Assembly: GCF_016592155.1 (NCBI RefSeq)
Contig: NZ_AP024237.1
Coordinates: 868,001-932,000 of the forward strand
DNA from: Mycobacterium heckeshornense
Lineage (GTDB): Bacteria; Actinomycetota; Actinomycetes; Mycobacteriales; Mycobacteriaceae
Length of the DNA stretch: 64,000 nt
Reading direction: 5' to 3'
Numbering within the stretch: position 1 is the stretch's first letter; each line of letters starts with the position of its first letter. Positions 1 to 9,064 of this stretch are shown piece after piece. Position numbers and translations under genes: made by a program. Below the pieces are notes generated by a model. It made no database searches and was not told where the DNA came from. It saw nothing but the letters and a program-made list of their open reading frames with translations.

Positions 1-525
1 TTCCAGGATTATCTCGATGCCGCATCCGATGGCGCGTGGGGCAAAGGCACCGGCGAGGTGTTCAACGGCGGTGTCGGTGACGGCTACAACGGAAATGACG
101 GCACCTCCGCGGCCGTCAAGAGCACGGATGGGGCGATCACCTACAACGAATGGTCCTACGCGGTGGGGCGACAGTTGAGCATGGCTCAGATCATTACGTC
201 GGCCGGCCCTGATCCGGTAGCGATCACGACCGACTCGGTCGGCAAGACGATTGCCGGGGCCCGGTTCAAGGGTCAGGGCAACGACCTGGTGCTCGATACG
301 GTGTCGTTCTACAAGCCGACGCAGCCGGGCGCCTACCCGCTGGTGCTGGCGACCTATGAGATCGTGTGCTCGAAGTACCCGGATTCGGCAACCGGCGCCG
401 CCGTAAAAGCGTTTATGGAAGCCACAATCGGTCCGGGCCAAGAGGGCTTAGACCAATATGGATACATTCCGCTGCCGAAGTCGTTTGAGTCGAAATTGGA
501 GACGGCGGTGAACGCTATCTCGTGA
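1..525 (+). CDS. pstS2: Phosphate ABC transporter substrate-binding lipoprotein PstS2 (3' part only)
   Basis: The reading frame is open from the first base, so the gene starts before the window; 174 C-terminal residues are visible. They are nearly collinear with the C-terminal half of the complete PstS at 4591-5703, sharing [30 protein letters not shown] and YEIVCSKYP. PstS proteins are cell-surface lipoproteins that capture inorganic phosphate for the PstCAB importer; the GNDGTSAAV stretch belongs to the phosphate-binding site. The downstream neighbour is pknD in the same orientation, as in the M. tuberculosis pstS2-pknD pair, which is why I assign PstS2. The lipobox is outside the window. 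Confidence 0.9.
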   Translation, partial: FQDYLDAASDGAWGKGTGEVFNGGVGDGYNGNDGTSAAVKSTDGAITYNEWSYAVGRQLSMAQIITSAGPDPVAITTDSVGKTIAGARFKGQGNDLVLDTVSFYKPTQPGAYPLVLATYEIVCSKYPDSATGAAVKAFMEATIGPGQEGLDQYGYIPLPKSFESKLETAVNAIS

Positions 526-732
526 TTAAAGTCGGCGCGTCTCAGCAACCGGAGATCGAATTTTATGAAATGACTCGGAATTGGCTATGAGTAGCACCAC
601 CGTGCAGCTTTCTGGCCACGCAATTGTCGTGCTGACGCATAGCACCGGATCGCCGGCGCCGGGGTGGGCACGAGGAGCCGCGGGCTGCCGTGGCACCGCG
701 GCGAGGCTGACCGGGGGAAGGGAGCATTGACA

Positions 733-2675
733 GTGAGCAACCCCCAGCTTTCGCGGGTTGGATCGCGGTTTGGGCCGTACCAGCTGATGCGTCTTCTCGG
801 CCGCGGCGGGATGGGCGAAGTCTATGAGGCTGAAGACACTCGCAAACACCGGGTGGTGGCGTTGAAGCTGATCTCTGGCCAGTTTTCCGGGAACCCGGTG
901 TTTCGTGCGCGCCTGCAACGCGAGGCCGACGCGGCGGGGCGGCTCACCGAGCCGCATGTGGTACCGATCCATGACTACGGCGAGATCGACGGGCAGTTCT
1001 ATGTGGAAATGCGCCTGATTGACGGCATCTCGTTGCGCAACATGTTGTTACGCCAAGGTCCGATGCCCCCGGCACGCGCGGTTGCGATCTTGAGCCAAGT
1101 CGCCAGCGCCCTGGACGCCGCGCACGCCGCGGGCGTCACGCATCGGGACGTGAAACCGGAAAATATCTTGATCACCGGCAACGACTTCGCCTACCTGGTG
1201 GACTTCGGTATCGCCCGCGCCGCGACCGACCCCGGTCTGACCCAGACCGGGACCGCGGTCGGGACCTACAACTACATGGCTCCCGAACGGTTCAGCAGTG
1301 ACGAAGTTACCCATAGCGCCGACATCTATTCGCTGGCGTGCGTGCTGGCCGAGTGTTTGACGGGCTCGCCCCCCCTATCCGACGGACAGCATGGAGCGAT
1401 TGATCGCCTCGCACCTGATGCAGCCGCCGCCGCGGCCCAGCGAGTTGCGGCCTGGAAAAATTCCGCCGGCGCTAGACCAGGTGATCGCCAAAGGCATGGC
1501 GAAAAACCCGAGCGAGCGTTATCGGAGCGCCGGTGAGCTGGTCCGCGCAGCCCACGATGCGCTGACCACATCCGAGCAGCACCAGGCCGCGACGATTCTC
1601 CAGCAAAGCGAGGAAGAAACCCGTCCGGCCCGCGCTGTGAGCGCGGCCCCTCAGACCACCCCTGCTCCTGCCGCCCCCCGCACCGGGGCGACCATGGCTC
1701 GTCCCGCGCCGTCGGGCACCGCCGCCGGGATGCCGGCGGCGGGATGGTCACCCACGCCTGCGCCTACCAACCTGCCCGGGTGGCTGCAGCCCCAGGATCG
1801 CCGCCAAGGCAAGCGCGGCATGCTGATCGGCGCGACGGCGCTGGTGATCGTCGCCGTCATCGCCGCGGTTGCCTACCTGGTACTGGCGCCGCCGCACGGC
1901 AATCAGTCGGCGGCGGGACAGACTGTGCTTCCGTTCAACGGCCTGAACTTCCGCCTCTCCCCCCGGCGGGGTGGCGCTGGACAGCGCCGGCAGCGTTTAC
2001 GTCACGAATCAGGGCATGTACGGCCGCGTCGTGAAGTTGCCGGCGGGCTCGAGCACGCCAGCGGTGTTGCCGTTCTCCGGCTTGTATGAACCGCAGGGCG
2101 TTGCGATCGACAGCGCCGGCACGGTGTATGTATCCGACTTCAACAACAGGGTTGTCAAGCTGCCGGCCGGATCGAACAATCAGACCGACCTGCCGATCAT
2201 GGGCCTCAACTACCCCGAGGGCGTGGCGGTGGATACGGCCGGCAACGTGTATGTCGCCGACCGGGGCAACAACCGGGTGGTGAAGCTGGACGCTGGGTCC
2301 AACACCCAAAGCGATCTGCCGTTCACCGATCTCAACCATCCCGACGGCGTGGCGGTGGATACCGCCGGCAACGTCTACGTCACTGATACCGACAACAACC
2401 GGGTGCTGAGACTCGAAGGCGGGTCCAACCAGGTGGTGCTGCCCTTCACCGGCGTCAACGTGCCCTGGGGCGTGGGGGTGGACAAGGCCGGGAATGTGTA
2501 CGCAACCGAGCACGACGACAGCAAGGTGGTGAAGTTGGCGGCCGGGACCAACACCACGACCGTGCTGCCGTTCACTGGCCTCAACACCCCACTGGGCGTG
2601 GTGGTGGACGACGGCGGCAACGTGTACGTCGCCGACCGAGGCAATAACAGGGTGGTGAAGTTACCACCGACCTGA
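733..2675 (+). pseudogene. pknD: PknD-type transmembrane Ser/Thr kinase with NHL beta-propeller sensor, broken by two frameshifts
   Basis: Three consecutive frames together reproduce the whole PknD protein. Frame one (GTG at 733, ribosome site GGGGAAGGGAG upstream) has the kinase domain: glycine loop GRGGMGEV (residues 23-30), Lys45, catalytic HRD at 137-139 with K141, and DFG at 157. At the C7 run near 1369-1375 the frame moves by +1 into the end of the kinase domain, a Pro/Ala linker and one transmembrane helix (about 1818-1890). At the C6 run at 1959-1964 it moves again into six NHL-type repeats (motifs like VYVADRGNNRVVKL) to the stop. Each shift is repaired by removing one C. The intact protein would be about 650 residues, close to M. 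tuberculosis PknD. As written, the product stops after the kinase core. Sequencing error in C-tracts is a real alternative to gene decay. Confidence 0.85.
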
Positions 2676-2683
2676 CGTCGAGC

Positions 2684-3586
2684 TCACCGCGGTCGGCTTG
2701 CGAATACTCGGATCCCCCCGGCGACCAGGTTGACGGCGGCCACGACGACGATCAGGGTCAGGGCGGCGCCCCAGACCCGCAGGTAGCCGGCGTGTTCGGG
2801 ATTGTCGAGTTCGGTGTAGATCAGCAGCGGCAGCGAGGCCATGTTGCCGTTGAAGATGTCATAGTTGATCGAGCGGCTGTACCCGACGAGTACCAGCACC
2901 GGGGCGGTTTCGCCGATGACGCGCGCGATCGACAAAAAGACACCGGAGATGATGCCCGGCAGCGCGGTGGGGATGACGATCCGCACGATCGTCTTCCATT
3001 TCGGAATCCCTAAGGCGTAGCTGGCCTCGCGCAGTTCGTCGGGCACCAGCTTGAGCATCTCCTCGGTGGCGCGCACCACGATCGGCAACATCAGCAATAC
3101 CAATGCCAGCGAGACCGCGAAGGCGCTCTGCTCGAATCCCAGGGTGGCGATCCACAGACTGAAGATGAACAACGCCGCGACGATCGAAGGCACCCCGGCG
3201 AGCACGTCGACCATGAAGGTGGTCAGCCGCGTCAGCCGATCGGGGCCATATTCGGCCAGGTAAACCCCGACCATCAAGCCCAGGGGAACGGCGAGAATCG
3301 CGGCCACCGTGGCCTGCACTACTGTCCCGTAGATCGCGTGGTACACCCCGCCGGCGAACTGCTCGGGCAATACACCTCGCAACGAGTGGGTCCACCAGCC
3401 GGCCCGGGTGACGGCATACCAGCCTCGCTTGACGACGACCCAGAGCAACCACACCAGCGGCACCATTGCGATGAGGAACGAGGTAAAGAAAAGCGTTGTC
3501 GCAAAGGCATTTTTGAGTCGTCGACCGATGCTGATGCCGCGAAACACCGGCGCTTTGACCGGCTGGTCAAGCGCGACTGACCTCAT
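2684..3586 (-). CDS. pstA1: Phosphate ABC transporter permease PstA1
   Basis: A 300-residue integral membrane protein with six hydrophobic segments; it pairs with PstC to form the phosphate channel in the cytoplasmic membrane. The EAA-loop region is visible around [20 protein letters not shown], typical of ABC permeases contacting the PstB ATPase. Its ATG overlaps the stop of pstC2 by four bases (ATGA), so the two are translationally coupled. Gene order pstS3-pstC2-pstA1 followed by convergent pknD matches M. tuberculosis Rv0928-Rv0931c in inverted orientation. No pstB lies in the operon, as in M. tuberculosis. Confidence 0.95.
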   Translation of the reverse strand: MRSVALDQPVKAPVFRGISIGRRLKNAFATTLFFTSFLIAMVPLVWLLWVVVKRGWYAVTRAGWWTHSLRGVLPEQFAGGVYHAIYGTVVQATVAAILAVPLGLMVGVYLAEYGPDRLTRLTTFMVDVLAGVPSIVAALFIFSLWIATLGFEQSAFAVSLALVLLMLPIVVRATEEMLKLVPDELREASYALGIPKWKTIVRIVIPTALPGIISGVFLSIARVIGETAPVLVLVGYSRSINYDIFNGNMASLPLLIYTELDNPEHAGYLRVWGAALTLIVVVAAVNLVAGGIRVFASRPR

Positions 3587-4578
3587 GCGTTGACCTTTCC
3601 GCCCGCGATCGCGCGGGCACCGGCGTTGACGATAAAGGTAAGCACGAACAGGGCAAATCCGGCTGAGATGTAGGCGCCAGTCGGCAACGGTTGGCTGAAT
3701 TCAGTGGCGGCAGAAGCGATCTTGGAGGCGAATGTATACCCGCCATCGAACAGCGACCAATTTCCGCCGTGCACGGTCGAACGCAGGATGATCAGCACCG
3801 CCACGGTTTCGCCCAAGGCGCGGCCCAGACCCAGCATTGACGCCGCCACGACACCGCTGCGCCCGTACGGCAGGACGGTCATGCGCACCACTTCCCACTT
3901 CGTGGCGCCAAGCGCCTGCGCTGCCTCGATGTGCGTAATTGGCGTCTGCTGGAACACTTCCCGCGATACCGAGGTGATGATCGGCAAGATCATCACCGCA
4001 AGGACGATGCCGGCCGTGAAGATGCTCCCGCCACCGGCCAGCGACACGTTGCCCTTTTTGAACAGAAACAGCCATCCAAGTTCGCGATTGAGAAACAACG
4101 CAACCGGCTGGAGTTGCGGCGCCAGCACAAAGATCCCCCACAACCCGAAGATGATCGACGGCACCGCGGCCAGCAGATCGACCATCGCGCCAAGTGGGCG
4201 CGAGACTCTTGCCGGCACGTACTGGGCGAGGAACACCGCGATCCCGATCGCCACCGGCATGGCCAGTACCAACGCGAACACCGAGCTCAGTACCGTGACC
4301 ATGAACAGGTCACGGATGCCGAACGCCAGGTTGTCGGGATCGGTGGTGTCGAACTTGGCACTGGTCAAGAAGTTGGCGTGGTTCGCGCGCAGCGACGGTA
4401 CCGCGCGCAGCAGTAGGAAGGTCGCGATCAACCCGATCGCAGCGACGACCGTCAAACCGGCAGCAACCGCTACCGCCTTGAATAGCCGGTCTTCCCGCCG
4501 TGCTGCGCGCACGTTGATCGCCGTCAGCGGCGTTGACCCCCCGGGGCCGGCCCGCCGGGTGAGCGATTCTTTGGCCAT
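3583..4578 (-). CDS. pstC2: Phosphate ABC transporter permease PstC2
   Basis: A 331-residue membrane permease with an N-terminal cytoplasmic stretch, then about six transmembrane segments. The ABC-permease EAA loop is seen as [18 protein letters not shown]. It forms the translocation pore with PstA1. The gene begins 12 bases after the pstS3 stop and overlaps pstA1 by four bases, so it is the middle gene of a pstS3-pstC2-pstA1 operon. Length and order fit mycobacterial PstC2. Confidence 0.95.
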   Translation of the reverse strand: MAKESLTRRAGPGGSTPLTAINVRAARREDRLFKAVAVAAGLTVVAAIGLIATFLLLRAVPSLRANHANFLTSAKFDTTDPDNLAFGIRDLFMVTVLSSVFALVLAMPVAIGIAVFLAQYVPARVSRPLGAMVDLLAAVPSIIFGLWGIFVLAPQLQPVALFLNRELGWLFLFKKGNVSLAGGGSIFTAGIVLAVMILPIITSVSREVFQQTPITHIEAAQALGATKWEVVRMTVLPYGRSGVVAASMLGLGRALGETVAVLIILRSTVHGGNWSLFDGGYTFASKIASAATEFSQPLPTGAYISAGFALFVLTFIVNAGARAIAGGKVNA

Positions 4579-4590
4579 GACGGCCTCAGA

Positions 4591-5703
4591 TTACGAGATG
4601 GCGTTGATCGCGGTCGACAACCGTGGCTTGAACCCATCCGGAATCGGGATATACCCGTTGTCCGCCAGGCCCGCCTGACCGGGACCGATGGTGGCCTGCA
4701 AAAACGCCTTGACCGCAGTGCCGACATCGGACTCCGGGTATTTCGAGCAGACGATCTCATACGTCGCCAGCACGATCGGATAGGCGCCGGCCTGGGTGGG
4801 CTTGTAGAACGACATCGTGTCGAGCACCAAGTCGTTACCCTGCCCCTTGATCGTTGCGCCGGAGATCGTCTTGCCGACCGAATCCGGGCTGATCGACACC
4901 GGCTCGGGGCTCGCCGAGGTGACGATCTTCGCCATGTTCAACTTTTGCGCTTGGGCGAACGACCACTCGTTGTAGGTGATCGCGCCCTCGGTTCTCTTCA
5001 CCGCCGCGGATGTGCCGTCATTGCCCTTCGCACCTTCGCCGACACCGCCGTTGAACGTCTTCCCGGAGCCCTTGCCCCATGCACCGTTGGATGCGGCGTC
5101 AAGGTATTCCTGGAAGTTGGCGGTGGTGCCGGACTGGTCGCTGCGGAACACGACATGGATCTGCTCAGCCGGCAAGGTCGCGCCGGCGTTGAGCGCCTTG
5201 ATCGCGGGGTCATCCCAGTTTTTGATGGTGCCGTTGAAAATCTTGGCGGTCGTCGGCCCGTCGAGAGCCAGTGTGCTTAGGCCTTTGATGTTGTAGGTGA
5301 CCGCGATCGGGCCGAACACCACCGGCAGGTCCCATGCTGGCGAACCACACCGCTGCTGGGCCTTGCTGTGTTCCTCCGCGCTCAGCGGTACGTCTGAACC
5401 GCCGAAATCGGTTTGCTTGCCGATAAATTCGGTAATCCCCGCACCCGACCCGTTGGCGGTGTAGTTCAGCGTTTGACCTGGGCACGCCTGTTCGAACGCG
5501 TTGACAAAGCGCGCCATCGCGTTGGCCTGGGCGGTCGAGCCGCTGGCCTTGAGCGTCTTCGACCCGCCACAATTCACCTTTGCCGCCGAGCCGCCGGACG
5601 TCGGCTGTCCTTGCTTCACGTTGTTCTCGGTGCCACACGCGGACAACACCAGCGCGCCGGTGGCCACGACACCGAGCGCAGCGCCAAATCGGTTGAGTTT
5701 CAA
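4591..5703 (-). CDS. pstS3: Phosphate-binding lipoprotein PstS3
   Basis: I place the start at a TTG whose reverse complement is at 5701-5703, because an AAGGAG lies six bases upstream and the protein then begins MKLNRFG with a clean lipoprotein signal ending LSAC (Cys23). This gives 370 residues, the length known for M. tuberculosis PstS3; the longer open frame upstream encodes no signal-like sequence. The mature part has the phosphate-binding family motifs ([35 protein letters not shown]). It delivers phosphate to PstC2/PstA1 encoded immediately downstream. It is a paralogue of the partial PstS2 at the left edge. Confidence 0.95.
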   Translation of the reverse strand: MKLNRFGAALGVVATGALVLSACGTENNVKQGQPTSGGSAAKVNCGGSKTLKASGSTAQANAMARFVNAFEQACPGQTLNYTANGSGAGITEFIGKQTDFGGSDVPLSAEEHSKAQQRCGSPAWDLPVVFGPIAVTYNIKGLSTLALDGPTTAKIFNGTIKNWDDPAIKALNAGATLPAEQIHVVFRSDQSGTTANFQEYLDAASNGAWGKGSGKTFNGGVGEGAKGNDGTSAAVKRTEGAITYNEWSFAQAQKLNMAKIVTSASPEPVSISPDSVGKTISGATIKGQGNDLVLDTMSFYKPTQAGAYPIVLATYEIVCSKYPESDVGTAVKAFLQATIGPGQAGLADNGYIPIPDGFKPRLSTAINAIS

Positions 5704-5974
5704 ATCGGCTCCTTCGAATCGTCGGCGAGTAAGTCCGAAGCCTCGAACAGATCCCGCGGCCGCTCGACCCACGGCGCACGGGATTCCGGATAACAGATGA
5801 CCCCACCACCGCGGTGAACGTATCACGCATAGGGGCCGCGCAGTCGAAGAACCAGGGTTTCCCAGGCCATCATCAGGTGACAACTGATCGCGCGAATCAG
5901 AGGTTGGCCTTGTTGTGGTCGGCCGAACTGCAGCCGAATCTTCCGGTTGGCGACTCCGCTGCTGTCGCGCCCGC
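5704..5974. other. Divergent intergenic region upstream of pstS3
   Basis: No gene is seen in this stretch, which with the following operator makes a gap of 320 bases. It must carry the pstS3 promoter on the minus strand. Reading toward pstS3 there is a GTTCACC at 5813-5819 and a GTCATCTG at 5794-5801, which loosely resemble halves of mycobacterial Pho boxes bound by RegX3, but the spacing is not convincing. M. tuberculosis synteny ends here: I recognise nothing from the H37Rv pstS3 upstream region beyond this point. Confidence 0.4.
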
Positions 5975-5996
5975 CTAAATCAATCGCTTGACTTAA
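5975..5996. promoter_or_regulatory. 22-bp palindromic operator, copy 1 (upstream of SDR gene)
   Basis: The left half is CTAAATCAATC; the reverse complement of the right half is TTAAGTCAAGC, matching at 8 of 11 positions. A near-identical block occurs at 6842-6863 in front of the TetR gene. In both cases the repeated TAAATCAATCGCTTGACTTA begins 48 bases before the GTG start. The likely ligand is the TetR-family protein encoded at 6891-7556. Confidence 0.7.
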
Positions 5997-6023
5997 CCAC
6001 GGCGACACCGATTAACTCGTCGT

Positions 6024-6839
6024 GTGGTCAACGAACTGGCCGGCAAGGTCGCGATCGTCACCGGCGGCGCATCGGGTATCGGGGCCGGCATCGTGGAGAA
6101 GTTTCTCGCCGAGGGTGCGCGGGTGGTGATAGCCGACATCGACGCCGAGCGGGGCAGTGCCCTGGCGGAAACTCATGGCCCTCAAGCGCTTTTTCGGCAA
6201 ACCGACGTCGCCGACGTCGGCGACGTCGGCGCGCTGGTGTCGGTGGCGGTGCAGCATTTCGGCGGGCTGGACATCATGGTCAACAACGCCGGCATCCCCA
6301 GCGCGATGCACCGCAGCTTCCTCGACGACGACCTCGCCGACTTCCACCGGGTGATGGCGGTCAACGTGCTCGGGGTGATGGCCGGTACCCGCGATGCCGC
6401 GCGGCAGATGAGAGCCCACGGCGGGTCGATCATCAACATGTCATCCATCGGAGGCATCCTGGCAGGTGGCGGTGTGATGACCTATCGCGCGTCCAAGGCC
6501 GCGGTTATTCAGTTCACCAAATCGGCCGCCATCGAGTTGGCGCAGTACGGCATCCGGGTCAATTGCATAGCGCCCGGCAACGTTCCCACGCTGTTGCTGG
6601 CCTCGTCGGTGGCCGGCAAGACGGGCGAAGAACTCGCGCGGTTCGAAAGGGCGATCCGCGAACAGATGCGGGCAGATCGGCCGCTGGAGCGAGAAGGCAC
6701 ACCCGGCGACGTCGCCGAGGCCGCGCTGTATTTTGCCGGCGATCGATCCCGCTATGTGACCGGCACCGTGTTGCCGGTCGACGGCGGGACCGTCGCAGGC
6801 AAGCCAATGCGGCGGCGCGGTGATACGGCGCGACCATGA
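6024..6839 (+). CDS. Short-chain dehydrogenase/reductase (SDR)
   Basis: A 271-residue classical SDR. The cofactor-binding TGGASGIG is at residues 13-20, NNAG lies near residue 90, and the catalytic Tyr154/Lys158 pair is in TYRASK. It ends with the usual VTGTVLPVDGG. It should oxidise an alcohol or reduce a ketone with NAD(P); the substrate is not readable. The GTG at 6024 sits at the same distance from the repeated operator as the GTG of the TetR gene. The gene stands between two copies of that operator, so it is probably a target of the neighbouring regulator. It is not the SDR that lies next to pstS3 in M. tuberculosis. Confidence 0.85.
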   Translation: MVNELAGKVAIVTGGASGIGAGIVEKFLAEGARVVIADIDAERGSALAETHGPQALFRQTDVADVGDVGALVSVAVQHFGGLDIMVNNAGIPSAMHRSFLDDDLADFHRVMAVNVLGVMAGTRDAARQMRAHGGSIINMSSIGGILAGGGVMTYRASKAAVIQFTKSAAIELAQYGIRVNCIAPGNVPTLLLASSVAGKTGEELARFERAIREQMRADRPLEREGTPGDVAEAALYFAGDRSRYVTGTVLPVDGGTVAGKPMRRRGDTARP

Positions 6840-6841
6840 TT

Positions 6842-6863
6842 TTAAATCAATCGCTTGACTTAA
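6842..6863. promoter_or_regulatory. 22-bp palindromic operator, copy 2 (upstream of TetR gene)
   Basis: The left half is TTAAATCAATC; the reverse complement of the right half is TTAAGTCAAGC, matching at 9 of 11 positions. It shares a block of over 20 identical bases with 5975-5998. It lies 27 bases before the GTG of the TetR gene, the usual position for an autoregulatory operator. Confidence 0.75.
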
Positions 6864-6890
6864 CCGCGGCTAAGCGGTTGACTAGGCCTC

Positions 6891-7556
6891 GTGACCACAG
6901 CGCGGACTGCGCGCAGCGAGCGGGCCAGCACCACGCAGGAAGCGATCCTTGCCGCGGCCGAGCGGCTGTTCGCCGAGCATGGCGTCTTCGCCGTATCGAA
7001 CCGGCAGGTGAGCGAGGCCGCCGGTCAGGGCAACAACGCCGCGGTCGGCTATCACTTCGGCACCAAGACCGATCTGGTGCGCGCCATCGAGGAAAAGCAC
7101 CGGGCACCGATTGAACGGCTGCGCGAGCAGATGGTGGCGGACATCGACACCTCCAGCGACATGCGGGCGTGGGTGGGCTGCCTGGTGCGTCCGCTGACCG
7201 AGCATCTGGCGGCCCTAGGCAACCCCACATGGTATGCGCGATTCGCCGCGCAGGTGATGACCGATCCGGCCTATTACCACATCGTGGTCAAGGATGCGCT
7301 GAGCTCGCCGTCGCTGGTCCAGGTGATCGACGGTATCAACCACTGTCTGCCCGAGTTGTCGGCCGCAGTTCGCGTGGAACGCAACGTGATGGCCCGAAAC
7401 CTGCTGGTTCACACCTGCGCCGACTTCGAACGGGCGCTGGCCACCGGCGCACCAGTGCCACGGCCCAGCTGGGACGCCGCCGCGTCTGGTCTGATCGACG
7501 CCATCGTGGGGCTGTGGCTGGCGCCGGTTACCCCATGGGAGGGCAGTCTGCGATGA
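6891..7556 (+). CDS. TetR/AcrR-family transcriptional regulator
   Basis: A 221-residue protein with an N-terminal helix-turn-helix region (about residues 18-60: EAILAAAERLFAEHG, then RQVSEAAGQGNNAAVGYHFG) typical of TetR proteins, and a longer C-terminal ligand-binding domain. Such proteins are dimeric repressors released by a small molecule, often a pathway intermediate or CoA ester. It is the first gene of a rightward run (regulator, ferredoxin, P450 and on) and overlaps the ferredoxin gene by four bases. Two copies of a 22-bp palindrome, one before this gene and one before the SDR at 6024, are the likely binding sites. Confidence 0.9.
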   Translation: MTTARTARSERASTTQEAILAAAERLFAEHGVFAVSNRQVSEAAGQGNNAAVGYHFGTKTDLVRAIEEKHRAPIERLREQMVADIDTSSDMRAWVGCLVRPLTEHLAALGNPTWYARFAAQVMTDPAYYHIVVKDALSSPSLVQVIDGINHCLPELSAAVRVERNVMARNLLVHTCADFERALATGAPVPRPSWDAAASGLIDAIVGLWLAPVTPWEGSLR

Positions 7557-7747
7557 AAGTAACGGTGGATCAAGACAAATGCGCTTCGTCGGGTAACTGC
7601 GTGATGCGAGCGCCCGAAATCTTCGACCAGCGGGACGAAGACGGCGTCGTCGTACTGCTCGACCCGAACCCGCCGGCCGAGCGGGCCGACGATGCCCGCG
7701 ACGCGGCGGCAAACTGCCCCGCACTGGCCATTCACATCGAGGAGTGA
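7553..7747 (+). CDS. Small P450-type ferredoxin
   Basis: A 64-residue ferredoxin with cluster ligands Cys10, Cys16 and Cys55 (followed by Pro). The position that carries the second cysteine in [4Fe-4S] ferredoxins is Ser13. Proteins of this size and pattern in mycobacteria carry a [3Fe-4S] or atypical cluster and pass electrons to cytochrome P450s. The ATG overlaps the TetR stop (ATGA) and the P450 GTG follows four bases after the stop, so ferredoxin and P450 are cotranscribed and probably a redox pair. Confidence 0.92.
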   Translation: MKVTVDQDKCASSGNCVMRAPEIFDQRDEDGVVVLLDPNPPAERADDARDAAANCPALAIHIEE

Positions 7748-7751
7748 CGAA

Positions 7752-8996
7752 GTGTCCGACACCCTCACCGGACCCGCAACCGAGGCCGCCGCCGAGTTCC
7801 CCGACTACCCGATGGCCAGGGACAGCCGCTGCCCGTTCGCCCCGCCGCCCGACGTGCTGGCGCTCGGCCAGTCCAAACCGCTGAGCAGGGTGCGGATTTG
7901 GGATGGCAGCACGCCATGGCTCATCACCGGCTACGAGGAAGTGAGGACGTTGTTCTCCGACCCCCGGGTCAGTGTTGACGATCGGCGTCCCGGGTTTCCG
8001 CACTGGAACGAGGGCATGTTGTCGACCGTGCACAAGCGTCCGCGGTCGGTCTTTACCTCCGACGCCGAGGAGCACACCCGGTTCCGGCGGATGTTGTCGC
8101 GGCCATTCACGTTCAAACGGGTCGAAGGCCTGCGACCGGTAATCCAGCAAATCACCGACGAGCACATCGACGCCATGCTCGCCGGCCCCCAACCAGCCGA
8201 CCTGGTGGCCGCGCTGGCCCTGCCGGTTCCCTCGCTGGTGATCAGCCAGCTGTTGGGTGTGCCATATGAGGATGCCGAATTCTTCCAGCACCACGCCAAC
8301 ATCGGGCTGGCACGCTATGCGACCGGCGAAGACGCGGCCAAAGGCGCAGCCGGACTGTCGAAGTACCTGGCGAAACTGGTTGAAACCAAAATGGACAACC
8401 CGGCCGAGGACGCAGTATCGGATCTTGCCGAACGCGTCAAGGCGGGCGAGATCAGCGTGCGCGAGGCCGCTCAACTCGGAACCGGGCTGCTGATCGCCGG
8501 ACACGAGACCACCGCCAACATGATCGGGCTCGGCGTGCTGGCGCTGTTGGAAAACCCCGACCAGTTGGCGGTTCTTCGGGACGCCGACGACCCGAAGATC
8601 ATCGCGAACGCGGTCGAGGAACTGCTGCGCTACCTGTCCATCATCCAAAACGGGCAGCGCCGGGTCGCGATCGAGGACATCGAGATCGCGGGAGAAGTCA
8701 TCCGCGCCGGCGAGGGCATCATCATCGACTTGGCTCCAGCCAACTGGGACCCCAAGGCTTTTGACGAGCCCGAGCGGTTGTACCTGCATCGGTCCAGAGC
8801 CGGTCAGCATGTCGCCTTCGGGTACGGCAGGCACCAATGTGTGGGCCAACAGCTGGCTCGAGCCGAACTTCAGATCGTGTATCACACCCTGTTCCGACGG
8901 GTGCCCACTCTGAAACTGGCTGCGCCCGTTCAAGACATTGCATTCAAGCATGACAGGCTCGCCTACGGCGTCTACGAACTGCCGGTGTCCTGGTAG
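7752..8996 (+). CDS. Cytochrome P450
   Basis: A 414-residue soluble bacterial P450. The I-helix oxygen-activation motif AGHETT is at residues 249-254 and the haem-ligand loop FGYGRHQCVG has Cys363 as thiolate ligand. An EXXR motif is present (VEELLRY). The start is taken at GTG 7752, just after the ferredoxin stop. Overall it looks like the CYP105-type class, but I cannot assign a subfamily. It would hydroxylate a hydrophobic substrate, with electrons from the adjacent ferredoxin. Confidence 0.93.
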   Translation: MSDTLTGPATEAAAEFPDYPMARDSRCPFAPPPDVLALGQSKPLSRVRIWDGSTPWLITGYEEVRTLFSDPRVSVDDRRPGFPHWNEGMLSTVHKRPRSVFTSDAEEHTRFRRMLSRPFTFKRVEGLRPVIQQITDEHIDAMLAGPQPADLVAALALPVPSLVISQLLGVPYEDAEFFQHHANIGLARYATGEDAAKGAAGLSKYLAKLVETKMDNPAEDAVSDLAERVKAGEISVREAAQLGTGLLIAGHETTANMIGLGVLALLENPDQLAVLRDADDPKIIANAVEELLRYLSIIQNGQRRVAIEDIEIAGEVIRAGEGIIIDLAPANWDPKAFDEPERLYLHRSRAGQHVAFGYGRHQCVGQQLARAELQIVYHTLFRRVPTLKLAAPVQDIAFKHDRLAYGVYELPVSW

Positions 8997-9064
8997 AAGA
9001 CCTTCATCCGTCCGCCGCCGATGAGTAGTCTCGACACGATGGTGATCCGATTGGAGGGTCAACA

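Noticed and set aside
1369..1964. Programmed ribosomal frameshifting in pknD
   Set aside because: Two separate shifts of the same sense in simple C-tracts are better explained by sequencing error or mutation; no stimulatory structure or slippery heptamer of a known type was seen.
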